Shown: positions 1 to 5,363, numbered from the stretch's first letter. The stretch: DNA of 6,533 nt from Polaromonas sp. (GCA_013205645.1 JABMMH010000009.1:1-6533); one strand, 5' to 3'. Program-made: numbers and translations. The notes: generated by a model not told the origin, from the sequence alone.

Positions 1-360
1 ATCGAATACAGCGAGCCGCAAGTGCAGGTCGTCACCAAAGACGACGAGATCGTCGGCTTTGTCGGCTTTGACCGTTCGCGCGACAAAGGCACGCCGTCGA
101 CCATGGGCGAGATCTGGTCGCTCTACGTCTTGCCCACTGAGTGCGGCCAAGGCGCCGGCGTGGCCTTGTGGGACGCCGCCAATGACGGCCTGAAAGAAGA
201 AGGCTGCAACAACGTCAGCGTGTGGGTGCCCGTGCGCAACGAACGCGCCATGAGCTTCTTTGAGCACGCCGGCTTCAAGCGCGAAATGACCTCGCTCAAA
301 ACCGTTCCGGTCGGCATCGCCCGCTTGGAAGAAATTCGCCTGAAGCGGGCGCTGGGTTAA
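1..360 (+). CDS. GNAT family N-acetyltransferase, 3' part (5' end outside window)
   Basis: The frame is open from the first base to a TAA at 358-360, giving 119 visible residues. It is probably the C-terminal two thirds of a GNAT enzyme, which transfers an acetyl group from acetyl-CoA to an amine. The visible part has the family order: a beta strand (DEIVGFVGF), then the strand IWSLYVLP leading into the acetyl-CoA pyrophosphate loop (CGQGAG, a variant of Q-x-x-G-x-G/A) and its helix. Near the end comes NERAMSFFEHAGFKRE, matching the usual N-x-x-A-x-x-F-Y/F-x-x-x-G-F block. A GTG at 22 could act as a start, but it would lack the first strand and helices of the fold, so I treat the gene as continuing upstream. 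The substrate cannot be told. It could be a protein N-acetyltransferase or a small-molecule acetyltransferase. Confidence 0.85.
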   Translation: MEYSEPQVQVVTKDDEIVGFVGFDRSRDKGTPSTMGEIWSLYVLPTECGQGAGVALWDAANDGLKEEGCNNVSVWVPVRNERAMSFFEHAGFKREMTSLKTVPVGIARLEEIRLKRALG

Positions 361-409
361 GCGCGGTTCTGCGCGACTTGGATTACCGCCGGTGGATAGT
401 TGTAAGTCG

Positions 410-438
410 CCTTTAAATATCTCAAATCGAGATATACT
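410..438 (+). promoter_or_regulatory. Putative higBA promoter with palindromic operator
   Basis: A perfect inverted repeat, ATATCTC (417-423) and GAGATAT (429-435) with a 5-bp spacer, lies just before higB. It overlaps a -10-like hexamer TATACT (433-438, 5 of 6 to TATAAT). No good -35 is present at the matching distance (CTTTAA at 411-416 is poor), as expected for a weak or regulated promoter. Because the repeat covers the -10, binding by the HigA helix-turn-helix protein or the HigBA complex would block RNA polymerase. This is the usual autoregulation of type II toxin-antitoxin operons, and it is inferred here from position only. Confidence 0.5.
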
Positions 439-444
439 ACGGCT

Positions 445-732
445 ATGAAAATCATCAGCAACAGCGCACTGCGCGCCTTCGCTGCGCAGCACCCTCAAGC
501 TGATGAGCCCTTGCAGGGCTGGCGACGCGTGATTGAAAAGAATCGATTTGGCCACTGGGCCGAACTGAAGGCGACCTTCAATGCCATAGACAAGGTCGGC
601 GAACTGACCGTTTTCGACATAGGCGGCAACAAATACCGCTTGATCGCTTACATCCGGTTTGAGAAGCAGATCGTCTATATCAAAGCGGTGCTGACACACC
701 GTGACTACGACAAGGGAGCATGGAAATCATGA
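445..732 (+). CDS. higB: HigB-family toxin (type II TA, mRNA interferase)
   Basis: This 95-residue protein matches the HigB_toxin family (RelE/HigB fold). The family pattern begins with a short N-terminal strand (MKIISNSALRAFAAQHP). It continues with a helix ending in GHWAELKATF, the block VFDIGGNKYRLIAYIRFE, and a final strand with the signature VYIKAVLTHRDYDKG. The His and Tyr of T-H-x-x-Y-D-K and the Lys/Arg of GNKYRL are the conserved polar residues visible. Known members cleave mRNA on the translating ribosome. Length and start fit the family, whose members begin M-[KR]-I-I. No convincing Shine-Dalgarno sequence precedes the ATG, and a -10-like box ends only 6 nt upstream, so the transcript may be leaderless. 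Its TGA (730-732) overlaps the start of the antitoxin gene, giving the toxin-first order typical of higBA. Confidence 0.93.
   Translation: MKIISNSALRAFAAQHPQADEPLQGWRRVIEKNRFGHWAELKATFNAIDKVGELTVFDIGGNKYRLIAYIRFEKQIVYIKAVLTHRDYDKGAWKS
712..718 (+). promoter_or_regulatory. Ribosome binding site that decides the higA start
   Basis: AAGGGAG at 712-718 is a strong Shine-Dalgarno sequence inside the end of higB. It is only 1 nt from the ATG at 720 but 10 nt from the ATG at 729. The second ATG is therefore the likelier start, and it forms an ATGA overlap with the higB stop. Confidence 0.7.
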
Positions 733-1142
733 ATGCACACATCCAGGTGAAGTACCTGCTCCCGGCGTGGGAGACCTTTCGCACAGCCACCGATATCGCC
801 CCCATCCGGGACGAAGCGCACTACCAGCGTATGGTCGCGGTGCTTGAGGCTCTGCTTGATGAGGCCGCTGGCGACGAAAACCATCCCGCAATGGGACTGG
901 TCGATATCGTCGGCGACCTGATCGAGAACTTTGAAGCCGAACACCATCCGCTAGCCGACGTGACTGGCGTGCAGGCGCTCAAGTTTTTGATGGAGCAACA
1001 CGGCATCAAGCAATGCGATCTGCACGAAATTGGCAGTCAAGGCGTGGTTTCTGAAATCCTGACGGGCAAGCGGGCGCTCAATATTCGCCAGGTCCGGGCG
1101 CTCAGTGAACGTTTTGGCGTTTCGCCTGCGACCTTCGTTTGA
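729..1142 (+). CDS. higA: HigA-family antitoxin with C-terminal helix-turn-helix
   Basis: This is the antitoxin partner of the HigB toxin just upstream: it binds and neutralises the toxin and is expected to repress the operon. With the start at 729 it has 137 residues. The N-terminal half is acidic and helical (LEALLDEAAGDE, DIVGDLIENFEAEHHP) and probably contacts the toxin. Residues about 81-135 form an XRE/Cro-type helix-turn-helix: VQALKFLMEQHGIKQCDLHEIG, then SQGVVSEILTGKRAL, then IRQVRALSERFGVSPATF. This long form with an N-terminal extension is the kind of antitoxin usually paired with HigB_toxin genes. An in-frame ATG at 720 would add three residues but sits too close to the ribosome binding site. 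The gene overlaps higB by 4 bp, so translation is probably coupled. Confidence 0.92.
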   Translation: MNAHIQVKYLLPAWETFRTATDIAPIRDEAHYQRMVAVLEALLDEAAGDENHPAMGLVDIVGDLIENFEAEHHPLADVTGVQALKFLMEQHGIKQCDLHEIGSQGVVSEILTGKRALNIRQVRALSERFGVSPATFV

Positions 1143-1196
1143 AGCCTGATTGCTAGAGTTACTGCGCCGCGTCATGACGAACACATACCCGCAGCC

Positions 1197-2177
1197 ATGA
1201 CGGTGCTGCTCGCGCCCATGGAAGGTTTGCTCGACTTTGTGTTGCGCGACATCCTGACGCGCGTGGGCGGCATTGACCGTTGCGTTTCGGAGTTCATCCG
1301 CATCACCGACCAGCTCTTGCCTGAGCGGGTTTTCATTCGCATCGTGCCCGAGCTGTTGAACGGCAGTCGCACGCCTGCGGGTGTGCCGGTGCGGGCGCAG
1401 TTGCTGGGTTCAGACGCCTCTTGCATGGCTGACAACGCTGCGCGGCTGGCCGAGATGGGTTCTGCCGGCATCGACATCAACTTTGGTTGCCCGGCCAAGA
1501 TCGTCAACCGCCATGGTGGTGGCGCGGCACTGCTGCAAGACCCGGAAGCTGTCGGCCGCATTGTGGCAGCGGTGCGCCGAGCCGTGCCTGCGGGTGTGCC
1601 GGTGTCCGCCAAGATGCGGCTCGGTTTCAACGATGATGCGTTGGCCGAAGATTGCGCCCAAGCCATTGACAGCGCCGGGGCGTGCGAGTTAGTGGTGCAC
1701 GCCCGCACCAAGGCCGACGGTTATCGTCCGCCGGCTTACTGGGAGCGCATCGCTGATATTCGCCAAGTGGTGCGTTTGCCGGTGGTCGCCAATGGCGAAA
1801 TTTGGACCCTTGCCGACGCGCAGCGTTGCCGCGAGGTGAGCGGTTGCAACATGCTGATGATCGGCCGTGGTGCAGTGGCCGATCCCGGCTTGGGCTGGGC
1901 GATTCAAGGCGGTGCGTCTGCCGCACTGACATGGTCGCAATTGCTGCCGCATATCGATGACTTTTGGCTGCTGGTGTGTTCGCGGCTAGACGCCAAATCT
2001 CGCGCTGGTCGACTCAAGCAATGGCTGAATTTTTTGCGTCGGCGCTTTCCTGAAGCTGAAGTCGCTTATCAACAGCTTAAAACAGTCAACGACCCGGTCT
2101 TGGTTGGGGACTGGTTGGCGCGGCAAAGCCGGATTGCCGCGCTCACAAAGTCGCAGGACCTGCACTGGCTTTTATAA
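1197..2177 (+). CDS. dusC: tRNA-dihydrouridine(16) synthase DusC
   Basis: An FMN- and NADPH-dependent enzyme that reduces uridine to dihydrouridine in the D-loop of tRNA; the DusC subfamily acts at U16. The protein has 326 residues. The N-terminus MTVLLAPMEG lines up directly with E. coli DusC and fixes the start. A TIM barrel follows, with QLLGSD (69-73), INFGCPAK (94-101) carrying the catalytic Cys98, HGGGAALL (106-113), the AKMRLG block with Lys139, VHARTK with His168, VVANGEIW (196-203) and MIGRGA (221-226) for FMN binding. The C-terminal helical domain contains RLKQWLNFLRRRFPEAE, typical of DusC rather than DusA or DusB. The last 11 or so residues lie in DNA that is also the 3' end of the convergent toxin gene and run past the length of E. 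coli DusC (315 aa), so the tail may be non-native. No strong Shine-Dalgarno sequence precedes the ATG. Confidence 0.95.
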   Translation: MTVLLAPMEGLLDFVLRDILTRVGGIDRCVSEFIRITDQLLPERVFIRIVPELLNGSRTPAGVPVRAQLLGSDASCMADNAARLAEMGSAGIDINFGCPAKIVNRHGGGAALLQDPEAVGRIVAAVRRAVPAGVPVSAKMRLGFNDDALAEDCAQAIDSAGACELVVHARTKADGYRPPAYWERIADIRQVVRLPVVANGEIWTLADAQRCREVSGCNMLMIGRGAVADPGLGWAIQGGASAALTWSQLLPHIDDFWLLVCSRLDAKSRAGRLKQWLNFLRRRFPEAEVAYQQLKTVNDPVLVGDWLARQSRIAALTKSQDLHWLL

Positions 2178-2652
2178 GGTCAGCCAAGGTGATCATCAAC
2201 AGATGGGGGTCAACTGGCGATGGCTCAAAACCGACGTTTTCGTAAAAAGCCTTGGCTTGGTCTGACAGGGCGTTGACGGTCATCCCTCGAATACCAATGG
2301 CATCAGCCGCCTGAATGACGCGCATCCCGGCATCGCGTACCAAGGCACGCCCGACACCATGGCCATGCAGGGTTTGGTCTACAGCCAGGCGGCCCAACAC
2401 GACGACCGGAATCGGGTCTGGCATGTTGCGGCGAAACCGACCCGTGGCCCCCGTGCTGGTGATGGCGCCAGAGGCCAGCGCGTAGTAGGCGACGACACGC
2501 GTTTCATCACAAACCACATAAGTTCTGGAGGCTCCCTGAATTTGGTTTTTCAGGCTGCGGCGTTTCAGCCATACATCCAGACTGTCGTCGCCACACACAA
2601 AGCCATCAGTCACATGCTGCTCAGTTAACGGCGTGGGTGCCGTTAAGGTCAT
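2143..2652 (-). CDS. GNAT toxin of a type II TA pair (TacT/AtaT-like tRNA acetyltransferase)
   Basis: GNAT-fold protein of 169 residues encoded directly after a DUF1778 antitoxin. Known relatives (TacT, AtaT, ItaT) acetylate the amino group of aminoacyl-tRNA and stop translation. Visible features are the toxin-type N-terminus (PLTEQHVTDGFVCGDDSLDVWLKRRSLKNQIQGASRTYVV, residues 8-47), the strand VAYYALASGAIT and the acetyl-CoA block VVVLGRLAVD with loop HGHGVGRALVRDA (97-108). The end carries NALSDQAKAFYENVGFEPSP, in which Tyr137 matches the catalytic tyrosine of TacT. An ATG four codons upstream (2664) is possible. The ATG at 2652 is preferred because it overlaps the antitoxin stop as ATGA and has GGAG 5 nt upstream. 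Which aminoacyl-tRNA is the target cannot be read from the sequence. The 3' end overlaps dusC by 35 bp on the opposite strand. Confidence 0.92.
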   Translation of the reverse strand: MTLTAPTPLTEQHVTDGFVCGDDSLDVWLKRRSLKNQIQGASRTYVVCDETRVVAYYALASGAITSTGATGRFRRNMPDPIPVVVLGRLAVDQTLHGHGVGRALVRDAGMRVIQAADAIGIRGMTVNALSDQAKAFYENVGFEPSPVDPHLLMITLADLIKASAGPATL

Positions 2653-2933
2653 CCTCGCTCCCATGGCGCGGGCGTCAACATGGTTTGGCGTAAGCGGTCA
2701 TTTGGGTTGGGTTGCTGGTCCAAGCGTGCCTGAAATTCCTCAAAGGCTTGAGGACTGACTGACATGATCACCTGGTCCAGCAAGGTGTCTTCTGCGGCTA
2801 GGCGCGCAGAGTCCAAGATGAAGTCAGTGCGATTTTTGCCGCGTGACTTTGCCGCACGATCAATTAGATCGCGAACTTCAGGCTTGATGCGAATGTTGAG
2901 CGTTTCGCGTTTGACATCAGTGCTTGTGTGCAT
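2649..2933 (-). CDS. DUF1778 (TacA/AtaR-type) ribbon-helix-helix antitoxin
   Basis: This 94-residue protein belongs to the DUF1778 antitoxin family that pairs with GNAT toxins. Residues about 7-53 form a ribbon-helix-helix DNA-binding domain: strand KRETLNIRIKPEV, helix RDLIDRAAKSRGK, then NRTDFILDSARLAAEDTLLD. The remainder, including VSPQAFEEFQARLDQQPNPNDRLRQ, is the part expected to wrap the toxin and block its acetyl-CoA or tRNA site. The start is supported by AAAGG (minus strand, plus positions 2943-2947) 9 nt upstream. It precedes the toxin gene with a 4-bp overlap, so the two are translated together. A 17-bp palindrome about 40-57 bp upstream is the probable operator for repression by the antitoxin or the complex. 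Confidence 0.93.
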   Translation of the reverse strand: MHTSTDVKRETLNIRIKPEVRDLIDRAAKSRGKNRTDFILDSARLAAEDTLLDQVIMSVSPQAFEEFQARLDQQPNPNDRLRQTMLTPAPWERG

Positions 2934-2942
2934 TTGGTTTTG

Positions 2943-2947
2943 CCTTT
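2943..2947 (-). promoter_or_regulatory. Ribosome binding site of the DUF1778 antitoxin gene
   Basis: AAAGG on the minus strand, 9 nt before the ATG at 2933. It lies in the 3' arm of a short inverted repeat (2942-2955, GCCTT and GAGGC around TCGA). A small hairpin in the leader could partly hide it, but the stem is only 4-5 bp. Confidence 0.5.
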
Positions 2948-2959
2948 CGAGAGGCTATC

Positions 2960-2988
2960 ACTTTAGCAGTTTGTAATGACATTGTCAT
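2960..2988 (-). promoter_or_regulatory. Putative promoter of the DUF1778-GNAT toxin-antitoxin operon
   Basis: On the minus strand, ATGACA (plus 2983-2988, 5 of 6 to TTGACA) is followed after exactly 17 bp by TAAAGT (plus 2960-2965, 4 of 6 to TATAAT). The start of transcription would fall near 2953, giving a leader of about 20 nt that contains the ribosome binding site. The -35 lies within a palindrome, which fits repression by the antitoxin. Hexamers were matched by eye. Confidence 0.5.
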
Positions 2989-2990
2989 TA
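2974..2990. promoter_or_regulatory. 17-bp palindromic operator of the DUF1778-GNAT pair
   Basis: TAATGACA and TGTCATTA flank one central base, giving two perfect 8-bp arms. It overlaps the -35-like hexamer of the antitoxin-toxin operon. Ribbon-helix-helix antitoxins of this family bind short palindromes upstream of their own operon, so this is the likely binding site. That it is bound is inference. Confidence 0.6.
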
Positions 2991-3005
2991 TGTGGTTTTG
3001 ACGCA

Positions 3006-3041
3006 CGCCGTCCATTGGGCGGCGCTACGCTGAATCGCCGC
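3006..3041. other. Hairpin-forming spacer with two competing stems
   Basis: The spacer between the receptor gene (stop at 3045) and the toxin-antitoxin promoter holds CGCCG (3006-3010), GCGGCG (3019-3024) and CGCCGC (3036-3041). The middle element can pair with either neighbour: 5 bp with the first, or 6 bp with the last. No run of U follows on either strand, so this is not a standard intrinsic terminator. It may weaken read-through from the upstream operon or protect RNA 3' ends. Confidence 0.3.
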
Positions 3042-3044
3042 GCA

Positions 3045-4001
3045 TTATTCGATCTTCGCGCCTGAAGCTTTCACGACTTTGGCCATGCGCTCGTAGTCCA
3101 CGGCCAGCAACTTGGCAAAGTCTGGGTTGCTCATGAAAGCCGGCTCGATGCCTTGCTTGTCGAGCCGCTCCAGCACCACCGGGTCTTTCAGTAATTTGCC
3201 GATGGCTGCGTGCACGCGGTTGATCTCGGCGACGGGTGTGGTGACAGGGCCGAGCAAGCCAAACCAAGAGTCAAACTGGTAACCCGGCAAACCGCTTTCA
3301 GCGATGGTCGGAACATCCGGCAAATACTTGGAGCGCTTGGGTGAGGTCACGCCAAGCAGGCGCAGTCGGCTGTCTTTGGCAAAGGCCAGCGCGCCGATGC
3401 TGGCGGCGATGACAGCATGCGCGCGGCCAGAAATCACTTCGGTGATGGCCTCGCCAGTGGCTTTGAGCGGCAGGTGCACCAAGTCAATGCCGGCCAATCC
3501 GCAGAAGTAAGCCATCGACAAATGCGTGGCACTGCCGACGCCTGCGCTGGCGAAGTTCAGCTTGCCGGGGTTGGCTTTGGCGTAGCGAATGAACTCAGCG
3601 GCATTCTTAGCGGGTACATCGGGGTTGATCATCAACACATAACCGGCGTTGCCGATGTGAGCCATCGGGGCGAAATCTTTTTGCGGGTCATAGGCCAGCT
3701 TGGGGTACAGCGAGCCGCTGATGTTGTGGCTGGCCGCGGCCAAGATCATGGTGTTGCTGTCAGCCGCCGCGCGGGCCACAAAGCCGGCGCCGACCGTACC
3801 GCCAGCGCCCGGCCGGTTTTCAACGATGACCGGCTGGCCCAGGGCGATGGCCAGTTCGTTGGAGATCGCGCGGGCCAGTTGGTCTTGCACGCCGCCGGCT
3901 GCAAACGGCACCACGATGCGCGCTACGCGTTGCGTTTGCGCCATGCTGGTGCCGGCAGCCAGTGCCAAGCCGGTGCCGATGAAGTGTCTACGGTCAATCA
4001 T
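3045..4001 (-). CDS. Bug-family (TctC-type) periplasmic solute-binding protein
   Basis: A secreted receptor of the tripartite tricarboxylate transporter class, which captures carboxylates and related small acids in the periplasm. It has 318 residues, the normal length. The N-terminus MIDRRHFIGTGLALAAGTSMA has two arginines in a Tat-like motif and a likely cleavage site after SMA (about residue 21), with no lipobox cysteine. Family signatures follow in order: PFAAGGVQDQLAR (32-44), ENRPGAGGTVGA (61-72), YDPQKDF (104-110), NPGKLNFASAGVGSATHL (144-161), and DVPTIAESGLPGYQ (229-242). The gene starts 9 bp after the argE-like stop and is probably the second gene of that operon. No TctA or TctB genes are in the window, so it is an orphan receptor here, which is common in Burkholderiales where such genes are greatly expanded. 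The ligand is unknown; the neighbour hints at an N-acyl or amino-dicarboxylic acid. Confidence 0.92.
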   Translation of the reverse strand: MIDRRHFIGTGLALAAGTSMAQTQRVARIVVPFAAGGVQDQLARAISNELAIALGQPVIVENRPGAGGTVGAGFVARAAADSNTMILAAASHNISGSLYPKLAYDPQKDFAPMAHIGNAGYVLMINPDVPAKNAAEFIRYAKANPGKLNFASAGVGSATHLSMAYFCGLAGIDLVHLPLKATGEAITEVISGRAHAVIAASIGALAFAKDSRLRLLGVTSPKRSKYLPDVPTIAESGLPGYQFDSWFGLLGPVTTPVAEINRVHAAIGKLLKDPVVLERLDKQGIEPAFMSNPDFAKLLAVDYERMAKVVKASGAKIE

Positions 4002-4010
4002 GGGGTTCTT

Positions 4011-5231
4011 TCAGTTGACACAAATTTGGTCGGCCAAGCGGCGCATGAAGCGCTCACACCAAGCCAGCTGCGCGAGCTCAACCCATTCGTTGGGTTGATG
4101 CGCCTGCGCAATATGACCGGGGCCGCACACGATGGTCGGCACGCCGGCTTGATGGAATAAAGCAGCTTCTGTGCCAAAAGACACTTTTCCCGCAGCGCTA
4201 GTGCTGTCTGTGCCCGCGCAGGTGAAGCAGAGTTGGGCGATCTCGCTGTCGGCTTCGGTGGCAAAACCGGGCAAGACTGAGTTTTGATGGTGCGTGATGC
4301 CCGTGTCTGCCGCCACCGCCCGCATGGCGGGAATCAGGCTGTCGGCAAAAGCCTTGGCTTCGGCGAAGAGCTCTTCGGGAGAGTTCAGGTGATGGTGGCG
4401 AATTTCCCAAGTCACATCGCAGTCACGCGGAATGATGTTGAGTGCTGTGCCGCCGTGGATCACGCCGGTGTGGATGGTCGTGTGGGGCACGTCGTAGATC
4501 GGGTCGAACGGGCCGTCTTTGGCGAGTTGGCGGTGCATGGCTTTGAGGTTGGCGACAAACTCGCAAGCGATCTCAACCGCGTTGACACCTTGCGGCGTGA
4601 GCGACGAATGCGCCTCAAAGCCCCGCACCGAGGTTTTGTAGGCGTGCTTGCCTTTGTGCGCCACCACCACCTGCATGCCAGTCGGTTCGCCAACGATGCA
4701 ACCTGCAGGTTGGTAACCAGACTTCACCATCTCGGCGATCATGCGGCGCACGCCGATGCAGCCGACTTCTTCGTCGTAGCTGAAGGCCAAATGCACCGGG
4801 CGTTTGAGTTTGCGTTTGAGCAGTTCGGGCACCATCATCAAGGCGGTGGCGCCGTAGCTTTTCATGTCGGTGACGCCGCGGCCATACATGCGGTCGCCAA
4901 TGATCTGCGCTACAAAAGGGTCGGTGACCCAAGGTTGGCCGTCGACCGGCACCACGTCGGAGTGGCCAGACAAGACCAAACCACCGATTTTGGTTTCGCC
5001 GTTATCAGCGGGCAGGGTGGCCCACAGATTGGCTTTCAAGCCGCTGTCGTCATAAGTGCGGGTGCATTCAACGCCGAGGGCTTCGAGCCAGTGTTGTGTC
5101 CACTCGATGATGGGCAGGTTGCTGTCGCGGGACACCGATGCGAAGGAAATCCATTTTTCAATCAGCGGCAGGGCGGCGAGGTCGGCGGCTTGCACGGGCG
5201 GCAAAACAGCGGTTGGCAGTGGGGCGTTCAT
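4011..5231 (-). CDS. argE: Acetylornithine deacetylase (M20 metallopeptidase family)
   Basis: A zinc-dependent cytoplasmic hydrolase expected to remove the acetyl group from N-acetylornithine in arginine synthesis. The chosen start at 5231 gives 406 residues; the open frame runs on to an ATG at 5312, but those 27 extra residues look unrelated, and AGAAAGG lies 9 nt before the ATG at 5231. M20 motifs: SGHSDVVPVDG with metal ligand His90 and catalytic Asp92, GRGVTDMKS with Asp122, SYDEEVG with the catalytic Glu154-Glu155 pair, GEPTGM with Glu182, and CGPGHIAQAHQPNEW with His379. The dimerisation lid domain (about 190-305) includes KTSVRGFEAHSS and the ALNIIPRDCDVTWEIR block. GEPTGM and AHQPNEW are typical of ArgE. 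Many Burkholderiales carry a GNAT/ArgJ route instead, so a related N-acyl amino acid could be the real substrate. Probably cotranscribed with the receptor gene 9 bp downstream. Confidence 0.85.
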   Translation of the reverse strand: MNAPLPTAVLPPVQAADLAALPLIEKWISFASVSRDSNLPIIEWTQHWLEALGVECTRTYDDSGLKANLWATLPADNGETKIGGLVLSGHSDVVPVDGQPWVTDPFVAQIIGDRMYGRGVTDMKSYGATALMMVPELLKRKLKRPVHLAFSYDEEVGCIGVRRMIAEMVKSGYQPAGCIVGEPTGMQVVVAHKGKHAYKTSVRGFEAHSSLTPQGVNAVEIACEFVANLKAMHRQLAKDGPFDPIYDVPHTTIHTGVIHGGTALNIIPRDCDVTWEIRHHHLNSPEELFAEAKAFADSLIPAMRAVAADTGITHHQNSVLPGFATEADSEIAQLCFTCAGTDSTSAAGKVSFGTEAALFHQAGVPTIVCGPGHIAQAHQPNEWVELAQLAWCERFMRRLADQICVN

Positions 5232-5289
5232 GGCGAAAGACCTTTCTGTGCGGCGGCCCCAAGGGCTGGCATGGCTGGCGGCGGGATGG

Positions 5290-5306
5290 CCGAATAAATT
5301 ATGACA
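5290..5306 (-). promoter_or_regulatory. Possible extended -10 promoter for the argE-receptor operon
   Basis: The minus strand reads TGTCATAAT (plus 5298-5306): a CATAAT hexamer (5 of 6 to TATAAT) preceded by TG one base away, the extended -10 arrangement. No good -35 stands at 16-18 bp. Transcription would start near 5291, leaving a leader of about 60 nt before the ATG at 5231. This also supports that start over the ATG at 5312. Confidence 0.35.
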
Positions 5307-5336
5307 GGGCATGTGCGGCTGAACATCGCGGTGTCA

Positions 5337-5363
5337 CGAAGCCGTGCAAAATCAATGGCTTCG
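5337..5363. repeat. 7-bp inverted repeat in the divergent intergenic region
   Basis: CGAAGCC (5337-5343) and GGCTTCG (5357-5363) are perfect inverted arms with a 13-bp spacer, between argE and the DUF1993 gene. A smaller hairpin, CACG-AAGC-CGTG (5335-5346), overlaps the left arm. It could be an operator shared by the divergent genes or a leader hairpin of the + strand transcript; nothing in the sequence decides which. Confidence 0.3.

Noticed and set aside
361..374. GCGC/GCGC inverted repeat after the first GNAT gene as a terminator
   Set aside because: The stem is only 4 bp and no T-run follows, so it does not qualify as an intrinsic terminator.
1..2933. A mobile element carrying both toxin-antitoxin pairs
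   Set aside because: I see no transposase, integrase, terminal inverted repeats or flanking direct repeats in the window; gene content alone does not support the call.
3417..4160. A 247-codon open frame on the + strand opposite the Bug receptor gene
   Set aside because: It is antisense to a clear full-length receptor and spans two opposite-strand genes; no motif is recognisable.
4284..5297. A long open frame (337 codons) on the + strand opposite argE
   Set aside because: It is antisense to a gene with complete M20 catalytic motifs. Its translation shows no recognisable domain and is rich in H, V, A and G, as expected from GC-rich codon bias.
5232..5312. N-terminal extension of argE to the ATG at 5312
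   Set aside because: The 27 added residues do not resemble the family N-terminus. The ATG at 5231 has a good Shine-Dalgarno sequence, and a promoter-like -10 lies inside the extension.
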